DNA from: Linum tenue
Taxonomy: Eukaryota > Streptophyta > Magnoliopsida > Malpighiales > Linaceae
NCBI GenBank assembly: GCA_946122785.1
Contig: CAMGYJ010000006.1
Span: 32,439,168 to 32,503,167 of the forward strand
Direction: 5' to 3'
Length of the DNA stretch: 64,000 nucleotides
Position 1 is the first letter of the stretch. Each line of letters begins with the position of its first letter. This document shows, piece by piece, positions 32,771 to 44,427 of this stretch. Under the pieces are notes generated by a model. It had not been told where the DNA came from. It did not search any database and worked only from the letters and a program-made list of their open reading frames with translations. The position numbers and the translations under genes are program-made.

Positions 32771-33309
32771 ATATTTTATTTGTTACCCTTTTTTGTAACG
32801 GGTACCGTTCACAATGAGTTATCTCCTACATCCAATTTTATCATAAGATCGTTTTTATTTAACTAAAACTCCTTTATTTTCACTTTTATCATAAGCTCAT
32901 TGTTATAAGCTCATTGCATGATGCAAAAGTTTCGCAAGATTAGTTAACTTTGACATAATTATTTATTTATTTGTTATTTTCTAAAATTTCATTTTATTAT
33001 CAAATTACACATTTTGAAAGATCTATATAAGAAAAAATCTATAACAGTTACACAAATCACAAATTTATAAAATATTACTTTATGTAACTTGATTTTATTA
33101 TTAGACTACACATTATGAAAATTTTATGTTACAGCTTTTTATAATAGTTACATAAATAACGTTCTATAAAAATTACATAAACTAAATATTCATTTGTAAA
33201 ATTTATAGATACTAGATAAACTAAATTTCATAAAGGAATAACTATTATGTAAGATATTACATGAGTATTCCTTAATGATCAACACACTATGTAAAGCTTA
33301 TGAACATAT
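32771..33309. other. AT-rich spacer
   Basis: No gene or element was recognised; it has short repeated TTACATAA / TTATGTAA words. Confidence 0.5.
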
Positions 33310-33318
33310 TATCATTTT

Positions 33319-34384
33319 GGGTGTGCCTACGGTGACATGCATGTCATGGGGACTTGCACTTTCCGGTCGACCTCAGTTAGGATTAGGTCGACCTCATTCA
33401 GAATCCGGTCGACCTCATATAGGATCCGGTCGACCTCATTTAGGATTCGGTCGACCTCATATAGGATCAGGTCGACCTAATCTGTTGTTTCAGTGTAAAA
33501 ACAGTTCATGGTGCCTACTTTGGATATTCATATCATACAATTGTCTAGATGGAAATTGAAGACTAATGACTTGTTTTGAAGCTAGAGTGTCCCTCTATAT
33601 ATTGAAGTGATTAAGAGCTCGATATGAAGTGTAGAAGACCATTTTTGAACCTCATCAAAAGGCTATGCCAAAACTGGGAAACTGCCTGAAAATGGCTAAG
33701 TCTGGAAACGTGTTTGTGAAGCCTATTTTGGAGCTCAATTCGAGAAGCATGAATGAGAGTCGAGTCCAGGAGCCTCTACCACGTTAAATTAGGTATGTTT
33801 TTATACAAATTCAAGGCATTGGATGAAAGATTGGATATTTGTAAGGCTTCAAACAAAAGGGTCGAAGTTGCTACGAAGGCTGTTTTTTTGGCAGACTTCG
33901 AGCACAAGCAAGCTGCCAGAAAAACATCCTTCGTAGCAACTTCGAGCCTTTTGTTTGAAGCCTTAAAGATATTCAATTTTTCATCCAATGCCTTGCCTTT
34001 GTGTAAAAAAATACGTAATTTAACGTGGTAGAGGCCTCTGGACTTGACTCGCATCCATGTTTCTCAAATTGAGCTCCAAAGTAGGCTTGACAAACACGTT
34101 GCCAGACTTAGCCATTTTCAGGCAGTTTCCCAGTTTTGGCATAACCTTTTGGTAAGGTTCAAAAATGGTCTTCTGGACTTTCTATTGAGCTCCCAAGTAC
34201 TTTAATGTGTAGAGGGACACTTCAGCTTCAAAACAAGCCTTTAATCTCCAATTTCCATCTAGCCAATTGTAAGATATGAATATCCAAAGTAGGCACCATG
34301 AAACTGTTTTTACACTGAAACAACAGATTAGGTCGACCGAAAAGTGCATGTCACCGTGACATGCATGTCATCGTAGCAAAGTCC
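33319..34384. mobile_element. Mutator-like foldback element, 1066 bp
   Basis: Two arms of about 500 bases are inverted copies of one another around a short centre near 33890-33925. Outer ends are GGGTGTGCCTACGGTGACAT and, inverted, GGACTTTGCTACGATGACAT. A perfect 9-bp duplication TATCATTTT flanks it (33310-33318 and 34385-34393), as for Mutator-like elements. The mirror-image ORFs of 92 residues in the arms (33753-34031 plus, 33776-34054 minus) are products of the palindrome, not genes. Confidence 0.9.
33360..33482 (+). repeat. Minisatellite of GGTCGACC units in the left arm
   Basis: Six copies of the palindrome GGTCGACC occur at about 20-21-base spacing, separated by TCAT.TAGGAT.C-type linkers. 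The right arm has only one copy (about 34332). Confidence 0.9.
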
Positions 34385-34393
34385 TATCATTTT

Positions 34394-35075
34394 ATATGTA
34401 TCAGTTAAACAAAAATATTATGTAAGTATTTTATAATGATTAAACACTATATGAATCTTATGTAGAGATAGTTCTTTATTATATATCATTTTAGCAAATG
34501 GAATGACATTTTATTCGCAATGATTAATACAATATGTGAAATTTATGTAGGTATCTTATCTAAATAATTTATCAAATAAATCATTGGAACGCTGCCTAAA
34601 AGATCGTACAATAATGCGTACATCTAATGTCATCATTCACATAATCAATATTTTCATAACATTAACCTATTTTTCTTCTATTAACTGGGGATAAACTAGT
34701 CGTTACTTCATCCCTAGCCACACATTTCCTTTGATTTCTATTTGGGTTAATCAGCCAATGCCATGTTAGTATTACGGAAAACATAAATGAAACAACACTA
34801 CCAGGAATAGGTTACAATCTTCTGGCAGCAGAATGCTTTTTTAATATAAGAAGACGGTTGAATCCTGAGTGACTAGAAATTGTAAAGAGAGAGAAGAGGG
34901 AAGAAATCACAAACAAAGAAGATAAACAATTTCTCTAGACACATAACAATCACAATGAAGCGTCGACTTTCCTAAATCTACACTTCACCAACACCCACAC
35001 ACAAACGGCACTCGACAGCCTGATAGCAGGGCGAAGAAAAATCAATGTACGTTAACTGTTTAAAAGAATCAGCAA
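34394..35075. other. AT-rich spacer and 3' flank of the receptor-kinase gene
   Basis: No gene is seen. The part next to 35076 probably includes the 3' UTR of the gene on the minus strand. Confidence 0.5.
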
Positions 35076-37071
35076 TCAAGGAGTCTGGACATTGGATTTG
35101 TTCTCTTCAGACGAAGGTCGGTTCTCTGAGTCGGATTGCCGGATTTCCTCGATCATCCTCACCACTTCCTCCATGCTCGGTCTCATGTCTGGCACTTTAG
35201 ATACACAGGCCATTCCAATCTGTAGCATCTGCACCATTTCCTCTTCGATGTTTTGGTATCTCATCAGCTCCACATCGAATACCTCTGCTGTCCATTCCTC
35301 CCTCACCACAGATTGCACCCACCTTGGTAGATCCACCATGTCATCCCGTCCAGGGGACTGCATGGGAGCTTTCCCCGTCAGCATCTCTAATATCAGCACC
35401 CCAAAGCTGTACACGTCGGATTTGTGGCTGTGCTTACGTGTCTCAATCGCCTCTGGAGCACGGTACCCCACACTTCTTGACGGAGTCATGGGCACATTCA
35501 TCAATGGTGCCAGCCCGAAATCACAAATGCTGCCTTCGTTCTCTGTGATCATCAGCACGTTCGAAGACTTTATATTCCCATGACTGAACTTTGCACCCCC
35601 CACGGAGTGCAGGTGAGCAACTCCCTTCGCAATTCCAAGTGCTATCTTTACTCTGCTCTCCCAATCTAATGGCGATCTCCCCACTCCCCTACTACCTGTT
35701 GTCAAACAAATGCTATGATCAGAACTACAGAAAACAAAGAGTCAGAAAAGAAAATGTTTCTACTGCAACTTCCTACAAATTATGATCAAGATACATACCG
35801 TGCAACATCACATTCAAGCTGCCAGCCGAGATATAGTCATAAACAAGAAGCTTCTCATCCTTTGAGTAGTAATAAGCGCGGAGTGGAACAACGTTTGGGT
35901 GCTGACCAACTCTCCCTACAATCTCCATCTGCTGCTCGAACTCTCTCTTGCCCACCACCACTTCTTTCAATCTCTTCACTACCACTGTTGTTGATTCTTC
36001 CAATACGGCTTTATATGCAGTGCCATAACTACCCTTTCCCAGCACTTCAGCTGAAGCCCTCAGCAAGTCCTCAAGATCAAAATTGTAGGAGCAACCTTCG
36101 AAGAACACCAACTTATTTTTCTCCGGTTCTTGCACCCCACTCCCGAATTCCTCTTTCGGCTTCTCGCCCCTGCCACCACTGACTGCCTTCCCCTTCAACA
36201 CACTACTGCCTCCACCATTGTCTTTTTTCTTCAAACAACAGCATAGAACAATCAAAGCAAAAATGAATAACAAAGCAAATCCTCCTACAGCAATGGCAAT
36301 GATAATCCCTTTTGACAGTTTCAGTTTTGAACGTTTCTTGTGTGGGCCTGCTGCTGGTGGAGAGGAGGATGCAGGAGATGGGGATGGCTGAGGGTTAGCA
36401 CAGGGATTGAGAGGTAACCCACACAACAGAGGGTTTCCGGCAAAGGATGAATCGGGGAAACTTCGAAGATATGAAGGAATTGAACCATTCAAATGGTTGT
36501 AACTCAAATTCAAATGTGTGAGGCGATTAAGATCTGGTATGGGTCCATTGAGCGTGTTGTTTTGAAGGTTTAAGCTAGTGAGTTGTGACAAATTTGACAA
36601 CGTTTGAGGAATGTTGCCTGTGAAATTGTTAAAAGAGAGATCTAATACATTGAGCTGTGCGGAAAAAGAGGTAGGGATATTTCCAGTCAAGTTATTGTGT
36701 TGCAGGTATAGGGAGTGAAGTGAGGGAAGAGAGGTAACATCTGTAGGAAGATTCCCAATAAGGACATTGGACCGAAGGCTGAGGACTCTCAGGGCATCAA
36801 GTTTACCAAGAGAATTGGGAGGTATAGGGCCCATAAGTCCAACTCCAGGGAGTCGGAGAGCAACCACACGAGAGCCATCCAAGTTGCATGTGACACCCAC
36901 CCAAGAATCGCATATTGAAGAAGCAGGATTCCAGTTGAGGAAACGATAATGTGGCACAGTAGCAGCAAAGCTAAGAAGAGCTTGCCTGTCTGAATTGAGG
37001 TCTGCAACAGCTAGGGAATGCAAGGTGGCGACAAGGAAGAAGCCCAGGGGCAAAACCCTGCTGAGCTTCAT
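35076..37071 (-). CDS. LRR receptor-like pseudokinase (LRR-III type, similar to inactive receptor kinase At5g58300), two exons
   Basis: Exon 1 is 37071-35799, exon 2 is 35695-35076, and the GT-AG intron of 103 bases is 35798-35696 (CACG/GTATGT ... GACAACAG/GTAGTAG, phase 1). The product has 630 residues. Features: signal peptide 1-23, LRR N-cap with C54 and C62, about five LRRs at 70-205, Pro/Ser-rich linker, membrane helix 255-280, kinase-like domain from about 340. The glycine loop LGKGSYG and Lys366 (VVVK) are kept, as is DFG (483-485), but the HRD motif is HGN (463-465), so the catalytic Asp is gone. This class signals through partners at the plasma membrane. The start MKLSRV is preferred because a splice acceptor (TTTGCAG) lies between it and an upstream in-frame ATG. 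Confidence 0.95.
35696..35798 (-). other. Intron of the receptor-like pseudokinase gene
   Basis: GT at 35798-35797 and AG at 35697-35696 on the minus strand. Splicing joins the kinase domain in frame within a Gly codon. Confidence 0.92.
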
Positions 37072-38900
37072 GGAGGAATCAACTGGCTGTGTGTTGGTCA
37101 AATGTAATGCCCTGCAAACCACAACAACGTTAGCAACAAGTAATGTGGATGTCTATTGTCCTAAACGCCTACATTGTAACAAAACCAACCAAGAGTTGCC
37201 ACTTGCAGATAGTAAACAGCAAGAAATTTCATCAATACCAAACTCTAGAAAACTCTCTAAGTAACCAGAATTTGGATCTTTAGCGGGCTGCTGTTCTAAA
37301 CTTTGAATCTGAAAGAGGTTCTTGACCAAAAACACGTTAAAAGACAGTGATACTTATGGTTGAAGAGCAGAAGTTGCAGAGGGCAAGTATGGTTCAATGA
37401 GGTGGAATAGGAACAGATTAAAAGACACAGTGATACTTATGGTTGAAGAGCATAGGGCAAGTATAGGTGGAATTCTAGATCTAGTGGGCAACTGACTAGG
37501 TCGTTCATTCTCAGCAAGCTGCCCACATCCAGCCCTTACTGGCTATATTCTCCACCGTTAACTGTGGTTGTCTTCTTTTCACCTTTGTTCTTTTCGTAAT
37601 AAAAGAGTAAACAAAAAGACAAGGACATGTTGAGATGAGAACCCCCGTCTTCCTCTTTCCCCAACAGTGGGTTCAACTATTAACATAACTACCAAAATCA
37701 ATTCAGAATCTTCTCCATTGCTTTACTCACCACTCACTCCAGCTTAATTGACTAGAAAAAGTCAAGCTCACTCATTTCTCAAGAGCATTCTAATATCCAA
37801 CATCAAACAAAAGCACGACTAGTGAAGGTAATCATCAGCAGGAAACCAAGATGTGGGGAAAAAGGGAAAGTTTCATGATAAGGAATATGTAAAGCGAGCA
37901 AAAGAGCGTTGCTTTCATTTTTATCTACTCTAATCATACATCTTAATTGTGGACTGCTCATTTGAATTGTTCAAGTATGGATTGACTTTAGTCAATTAAT
38001 AAACAACACAAAAACGGTGGATAATCAATAAGTACCTAAAAGAAATTGCCTTTACTCATCCAAGACCAACAACCAATGACTTCATAAGGGGGTGAAGAAT
38101 CCTAAGCAAAAGGGAAGTAATCAAGTAGATACTTGGGTCTATGCTGGCAAATTCCAACCAAAAATCGATCGAGAAGGAAATAAGAAGAAGAAGAAGAGCT
38201 AGTTCACTTAAGAACCCATCTCCGTTCTGTGGAAAGGCAACATGGTGGTCATGGGAAGCGGTAAAGAAGCTCTAGTACTGAAGTAAAAAAAAAAAAAAAA
38301 TAGAAACCCAGTTGACATCCGTCAAGAATCGCAAGACTAAAGAAGACCAACAGCCTACGGCTTGAAAGGAGCATATTGCAGAGAACATGCAAGTTTGGAA
38401 AATGAGACAGATCTTGAAATTTGGTGGAGGTAGGAGTCAGTTGGCAAAGAATGAACGAAGTGATAGCAATTAGCAAGCAAGAAATTAAGAAAGCGACGAA
38501 GAAACGAAAGCGCAATTAACTACACAGAGTAAATGAAGAAGAAGAGAATGCAGATTAAGGAAGTAAATGTGGTTCAGGAGGGGCGAGGGTTGAACCTCGG
38601 AGGAAGGTAAGACGGAATTAGCGGAAGCAGATGGGCGCGGCACTAGCATTTAGCCATTAGCATAGCTGGGTTGAGCTCGGAGGCGTGTGGAAAGCGGAAT
38701 CCGAGGCGAGATCGAGACCTTCTTGAGGCAGAAGGAAGAAAGCAGCAGCTACAATAAGAAAGAAGAGAGGGGGGGAGTGAGGTTCGGCACTTGGGAGTTG
38801 TTGAGTGAGAGAGTGAGGTTGGGAATTTTCGCTTTTGTCCAGATGGGATAACGACGTACGAAACGGAGCAATACAGCGCCAAAAATTGCAAACAAAAGAA
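37072..38900 (-). promoter_or_regulatory. Upstream region of the pseudokinase gene: probable 5' UTR, 5' UTR intron(s) and promoter
   Basis: On the minus strand an acceptor (GTGGTTTGCAG/GGCATT) lies at about 37112, 41 bases before the ATG, which suggests an intron in the 5' UTR. Another acceptor with a long T tract is at about 38279 (TTTACTTCAG/TACTAG). The CT-rich stretch at 38660-38860 looks like a plant 5' UTR or core promoter. Exact exons cannot be read from sequence alone. A tandem duplication of about 80 bases (37338-37475) is inside. Confidence 0.45.
37338..37475. repeat. Short tandem duplication
   Basis: AAAAGACA..GTGATACTTATGGTTGAAGAGCA occurs at 37338 and again at about 37418, each followed by GGGCAAGTAT. 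Confidence 0.8.
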
Positions 38901-39219
38901 AAATCAAATAAATAAAACATTTTCATTTTGACATAACAGCTACAGCTCACCGAAAAGTGCTTTACAGTTCAATTCAATTCAACCCCCTCATTATTATTAG
39001 TTTTCAAATCTAGGTAATCTCTATTTTTTATTCAAATTTTATTCAGATTTCTTTATATTATTCAAATTTATTTAAATGCTATTAATTAGTCAAATGTTAA
39101 CTTTCAATTAAGAATTTTGTTAGTACTATTAACATGGCAACATGATACTAACTTGGAAGAAACATATGAAAGTCACATTACAACATTTTAGTATTTTAAC
39201 AATACAGTCAAAAGCGCAA
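38901..39219. other. AT-rich spacer
   Basis: No gene or element was recognised. Confidence 0.5.
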
Positions 39220-39795
39220 TTCTACCTAGAAGCGAAAAAGGGGTAAACTCGTAAAGCGTAGAATCAAAACGTAAAAGCGTAAGTTTTTTACACATACTAT
39301 AAAATAACTATTAATATGTTTAAGTACGGCATATACTATGTAAAAGGTGAGTGCAGAAAATTTGGATAAGTTAATAAATATATGCAATTCATGTCTAAAG
39401 TAGAGCAACTTATAGGCTCTAAATAATAAGTTCATGTATATATTTGGGAAGAGCCTAGGTGGTGAATTAGATTACTCTATTGAAGCTGAGAATGCATCCA
39501 AGTACCTGGTATGTATCTTTTAATCTCAAATGCATCTTATTTTTGGCGATTTACCTTTAAATATATACTTTTTATAATTAATTTCACGAAAAGAATAATC
39601 ATTTAGTAAACTAAAAGCTTAAAATCGTAAAGCGTTTTGGTTACCTAGAAGCGTAAAAGCGTAAGCATTAAAGCTTTAAAGCGCAATTTAGTACGATTTT
39701 ATACATTTAAGTTATTATATGGAAACAAATGCGTTTTGGTGATCTAGAAGCGTAAAACCGTAAGCTTTTAAGTTTTAAAACGCGATTTTAACTGC
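39220..39795. repeat. Dispersed AAGCGTAAAAGCGTAA repeat clusters
   Basis: Three clusters (about 39225-39290, 39606-39700 and 39728-39795) share CTAGAAGCGTAAAA.CGTAAGC and the word AAAGCG. The second and third also share GCGTTTTGGT.A.CTAGAAGCG and look like tandem units of about 110 bases. The element type is unknown. Confidence 0.6.
39428..39508 (+). pseudogene. Possible captured exon fragment, ABC1-kinase-like
   Basis: Between two AAGCG clusters one frame reads FGKSLGGELDYSIEAENASK, like the GELDY..EAxNA motif of ABC1/UbiB-type kinases. It is bounded by AG on the left and CTG/GTATGT on the right, as an exon would be. It is only about 27 residues, so the match could be chance. Confidence 0.3.
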
Positions 39796-40014
39796 ATTAT
39801 TTAACTAAGAAAATAGTTAGAAAATTATTAACGATAATGTAAAAATGATTAATATTTTGATGCATTTCGAAAGATTTGGCTAATTAATAGCATTTTAATA
39901 TGTTTGGATAATATAAAAGAATCTGAAAAAGGTTTGGATAAAAAATCGACATTACTCATCTTTCTTTTATGAGTGAATGAACTAATTTGATACTGGGTGA
40001 GTTCTTTTTTTGTC

Positions 40015-41515
40015 AAAATATGCGTAGTTAGAACTTTGACAGTTTGGTTTAATATAGTCACTTTTGACGAAATATAAAAAATAATCACTTCCATCCAATT
40101 TTTTAACGGTGCGAGTTAACATGCTAACTGAACTAATGAATCGTTCGATCTGGCAATTTTCGTCCCATATGGTATTTACCACGTGGATTTATTTAAAAAA
40201 AAACAATATCTACCTCTCTCATAACCCTCCGCCCTCTTCACCTCCTCCCCTCTCTCTCTCTCTCATAGCCCTCCGCCCTCCTCACCTCCACTGCTAGTAG
40301 CCACCATACCTACCTCTACCTTCCTCCTCCTCATCAACCTTCTTTCCCCCTTTCATTTTGACCGCCTGATTCCATCAAAGAGGACCCAAATCATTTCCAA
40401 ACCACATATTCCCCAAAACATTGAACTCTTTCTCTCTAGTAAAAATCCATCGATTCTCCTTCTCAATCATTCTTTCACCCTATGACCCAGCGACAACAAA
40501 AGATGTAGTTCCCACAAGATCGAGCTGCCACTGGCGGCGAGCCCGATTTTGTTTGTTGTCAATTACCCCCTTTCGGACCCCTTGGTTGAAATCAAAATTC
40601 CAAGAGTGAGATGGAGAAGAGAGGTGGAGGGTTGGATAAGCGAGCTATATGACGGTCGTTCTTCAACCGCCTCATGGGCTGGTTAGAGTCGGATTTCAGA
40701 ACATGGGTAACGACGAAACAGGGACTGAGGCGTTGGTGGAGAGTTTGCTTTCTTCTTCTATACAACAGACCGATTCTCTTCTCAGACCTCACCACCTTGA
40801 TCGATTCAGGAAGGGAAGGAGACGAAGCGGCAGAGAAGTGATACAGAGGGATTTGTTCGATTTGATTTTAGGGTTCGATTGTTGTCTGGGTTCGAGATGG
40901 GATCACCAACCTGGGTCGTCTCCTCTATGGAATTGGGAGAAAAGAGTTGCGTCATGGAGATTAGGCATCCATTGCTTTTTCCATCTTCTTTCTTGTGTTC
41001 TTAGCGCCAGCGGATGAAAACAGATCGGAAGAATCCTCGAGAGATTTTCCAGATCCAACCATCACAAGGCTCAATTGATGAAATGAATCACTCACGAATT
41101 GGAGAAGTGAAACTCGTTGTTTGCCATGCTGACGCAGAAAACTCAAAGCCGACGTCAACAATGGGGTCAACAAGAATGGACGGTGGTGAGCGGAAGCCGG
41201 GAAGTTCTTGGATTTTTTTTGTTATAATGGATTTTTTGGTATAAAATTGATTAATTACTTTTAAATAAAATCGGACGTGTCATCTACGTGTCACTTGAGG
41301 TTCTGCTCTTGCTGACGTGAGTTTTGAGGTGGCATCCTAGTGAGCAAGACATTAACTTAACTGAAGGAATCTCTAACACCATTAAAATGAATAATGGAAA
41401 TGGCTAGATTTATCACTCAACCATCCAAATTCTAGCTATTTTTGGTATTTCTTTAAAAGTGGCTATATTTAGTTAGACTGTCAAAGTTTTGGCTACACAA
41501 ATATATTTTGCCTGC
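40015..41515. mobile_element. Putative TIR DNA transposon, about 1.5 kb, type uncertain
   Basis: The left end (about 40015-40130) has CAAAATATGCGTAG, AACTTTGACAG, TAATATAG.CACTTTT and GAAATA. The same words occur in the same order, inverted, at about 41515-41390. The interior has a CT-rich stretch at 40215-40290 and an open frame at 40649-41017 with no recognised domain. I cannot define the exact ends or a target duplication. Confidence 0.5.
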
Positions 41516-42289
41516 TTTTTTATTAATAAAACATTCGATCACTTCATTCCCATACAATAGAGGTTATAAGAGAGCAAATACAAGGTCCATAGAACCATAA
41601 TGCAATCATTGGGTTAATAACCTAAGCAAGCATTGCGAGCAATCCAATTTGCATTCTCGTTGAAATTAAGAATGATAAATGAAATTTGAATCCAATTAGG
41701 ATGATAAATATCCTAATTGAACTCCAATGCCTCAACCAAAGCCTTGCAATCAGAATGGATCATTGTGATGACTTGATTTTCAAACGCAATCTTACAAGCT
41801 TCCAATGAAACACAGGCCTTGGCCTCTGTCAGAGATGAGCATAACTCTCCCATCTCTCGCATAAAAAATTTGCCCCTCGAGATTAGTAATAACCACCCCA
41901 GTGCCCGCCTTATGTAACAAAGGGGGAATAGGTTAGCATGGTAACTTATTTTTAATAATTATGATGGCTACTAAAATCTACACCATTCATTATCTCTATT
42001 TCACCTTAATTTTAAATTAGTGGTTAGATTAGATTAACAATAATTTTGGAAATGAAAAAAAGCCACACCTGATTACTCTCTATATATATAAACCCTACTG
42101 CAATCCATCCTCCCCCATCCTACCGCTGTCGGCCCTAGCTTCCTCACCGCCACCCCGCTGTCGTCCCCTCTCCCATCCCTTTCACCCCACCCCACCCCCA
42201 CCGCCCTCCCATCCCTCCCTCCCTCCCAACCCCGCCGTCGTCCCCTCTCCCATTCCTCCCTCCCCCAACCCCACCCCACCCCACCCTCC

Positions 42290-42318
42290 TCACTCTCTCT
42301 CTCTCTCTCTCTCTCTCT
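42290..42318 (+). repeat. (CT)n microsatellite
   Basis: About 13 CT units follow a C-rich tract. Confidence 0.9.
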
Positions 42319-42372
42319 ACCCGGCAGCGGCAGGAGCCGATGGACAAGCGATCTGTGTTCCGACCCTCTCGC

Positions 42373-42625
42373 CTCAATGGTATTGTTTTTATCGCATTGG
42401 TATTGATTTTGTTGCATTGGTATGTTTTTGTCCTATTGGTATTGATTATCATGTAATGGTATTAAATTGCATGTATTGGTATTGATTAAATCTTCAATGG
42501 TATTGTTTTTTTGTGAAATGGTATAAATTTATATTGGTGGATTGTTTATATTTGTAGTTTTCGTGTAATAGTAAAGATTTATTTCTGCAATGGTATTGAT
42601 GTTTTTCAAAGTGGTAGTGGTTGTC
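42373..42625 (+). repeat. Imperfect tandem ATTGGTATTGATTTT units
   Basis: About nine or ten copies of (C)AATGGTATTG / ATTGGTATTG occur at roughly 20-30-base spacing. Confidence 0.8.
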
Positions 42626-43399
42626 TAATAGATTGGTAGTAATTTCGTGATTTTTTTCTTTTGTAGAAAGATTGAGAAAAATAAGGAAAGTAGATCTGAC
42701 TGAAAATTATGGAAGTGAGAGAAAGAGAGAGAATTGTAATTAATAGATTTTTGTAACTATTTAAAATGTAATTTATTAAAAAATAATTAATGCAATTTAT
42801 TTTATATACCCAATTTACTCTTAGTAACCATGATGATTACTACTTTTGTAGTAATCACCGTAACTTGTCCCTAACAAAGGGTCATAAGAACCGCCACGAT
42901 GGATTTTTTTGGAATTCATAATGGTGGACACGATTACGAGTTAGATTCACCGAGTTGGGAGGCACGAGTAGCTGATGAATAAGGGGATGGAATGAGCTTG
43001 GTTGCCTCCATGAAGGCAAAGAGAGAGGTAGCGGCACGACACACTGCTTTTGCCTTTAAAAATGAAGTCATTCTGAACTTCCAAGTGTTCCAGAGGAAAA
43101 AGACCTTTTGATGAAGAGTTCCTAGGTTCATTTCTTCACGGAGGTCGAAGATCCACTAGGCAAGATTCATAGGAGAAGTGTTTGAAAGCACTACTACCTT
43201 CCATGTTGCAACTGCGTGTGGGCATATAAACAAGCAGTGGGTATCAGATTCCACTTTTACGGCGATGTAGATTGGCTTTTGTCACTAGGTCTCCTTTGAC
43301 ACACCTGTAGTCTGTAGAGGAAGAAACAAATCTTGGGTGGAAGTTCAAGAGACCAAATCCACTTCCAACATTCAACATTTGCTGGAATGTCGAGGTCCT

Positions 43400-44427
43400 T
43401 GACTCACTTAGACTACACCGTGAATTATAATCCCGACTATACAGTCTAGTGTTAAGGCAAGTATGTTTTAATTGTCAAACCTAGACCGATCCATGTATCT
43501 CTACTTCAATCGCTCAAGTTTCTAGCAAAAATGGTTTTTGGTTATTTAAAACTAAGAAAACCAAACAAGTAAAGTAAATTGAGGAGAATTCTATATGACA
43601 GGACCCCACCGGGGTATTGCTCCCCCTAGTCTTGTATTAAGAAACCATGAACGAAACTCTTTTGTGAAAGATGTGTTTATAAACCGTGAGGCGGGTGCAA
43701 CTAGTTAGGAAGCCCTAACTTTCTTAGTCGACCGATTAAGGATAGAAACAATAAGCTAGGTGGCCTAACTCTCTTAGCCATTAGAGTAAGGATTGCAACT
43801 ATAAGCTAGGAAATCTAGCCCTCTTAACCGATCAACCAAGGATTGAAAGGACCAATCCCTCGGAACTTATTCCGGACGGTGGATAGCGACCAATCAAGAT
43901 GGAAATATTGGCACTAATCTGATATTTGGGGTTTGCCCTCATTTGCCTAGGTGGGGTACACAAATTGGCCAAAAATCTAGCTTCTCAAAGCCTCTTACAA
44001 CAAGGGGATTCTCTCCACCTAAGTCAAAACGGCATACTAATGAGTTATAGCTAGCAACACTCAATCATTCATGAATAATACCTCAAATATTATATAAAAC
44101 ATTCAATCAACACACATAGAGTCATGTTCTTACATCCTAACACACATCTAGACTAGGGTTCACAATACCCAAGTGAGTAGGTAAGCCCGCGATGAGGGAA
44201 AAACCTTCACGGACTCCTTCCAATTCTCGCCCTCCGTGCAATTGTCATGGTCTTTGGACTTTTCTTCACTTGTCTCGAAACTCGTCCTCAACCCTTCCAC
44301 ACATGCTAGGACCTGAAATGTAGCAAAAATAACACAACTTAGCATAAAATAGGTCGAGGGACGATGAAATGCAAAGTCAAACTATTAAGAAATGAGCGAT
44401 AAAATGTGTACAATTGGACCCGAATAA
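43400..44427 (-). repeat. Solo LTR of an Athila-like family, in the LINE remnant
   Basis: It runs from TGACTCACTT to CCCGAATAA on the plus strand. On the minus strand the beginning (TTCGGGTCCAATTGTACACA...) matches the LTRs at 45058 and 49173. Flanks GTCCT (43395-43399) and GTCTT (44428-44432) look like a 5-bp duplication with one change. The LINE reading continues on both sides, so this is a solo LTR left by recombination. It is about 400 bases shorter than the plus-strand LTRs. Confidence 0.8.

Larger units (their letters stand above)
41925..42871. mobile_element. Mutator-type non-autonomous element, about 947 bp
   Basis: A duplication TAACAAAGGG flanks it (41915-41924 and 42872-42881; 9-10 bp, as for Mutator-like elements). 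The ends are imperfect inverted repeats (GGAATAGGTTAGCATGGTAA and, inverted, GGGACAAGTTACGGTGATTA). The interior holds a C-rich stretch (42100-42290), a CT microsatellite and diverged ATTGGTATTGATTTT units. It splits the RNase H part of the LINE remnant, which reads on across it. Confidence 0.8.

Noticed and set aside
33360..33482. Short regular repeats resembling a CRISPR array
   Set aside because: Units of about 20-21 bases are contiguous with no unique spacers, in a plant foldback element.
33753..34054. Two opposite ORFs of 92 codons each with similar proteins
   Set aside because: They are mirror products of the foldback element's inverted arms, with no domain.
40649..41017. 122-codon open frame as a host gene
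   Set aside because: No domain, no clear promoter or splice context, and it lies between inverted repeats of a putative transposon.
42073..42452. Arg/Glu/Gly-rich minus-strand frames
   Set aside because: They come from the CT microsatellite and C-rich tract inside the MULE-type element.
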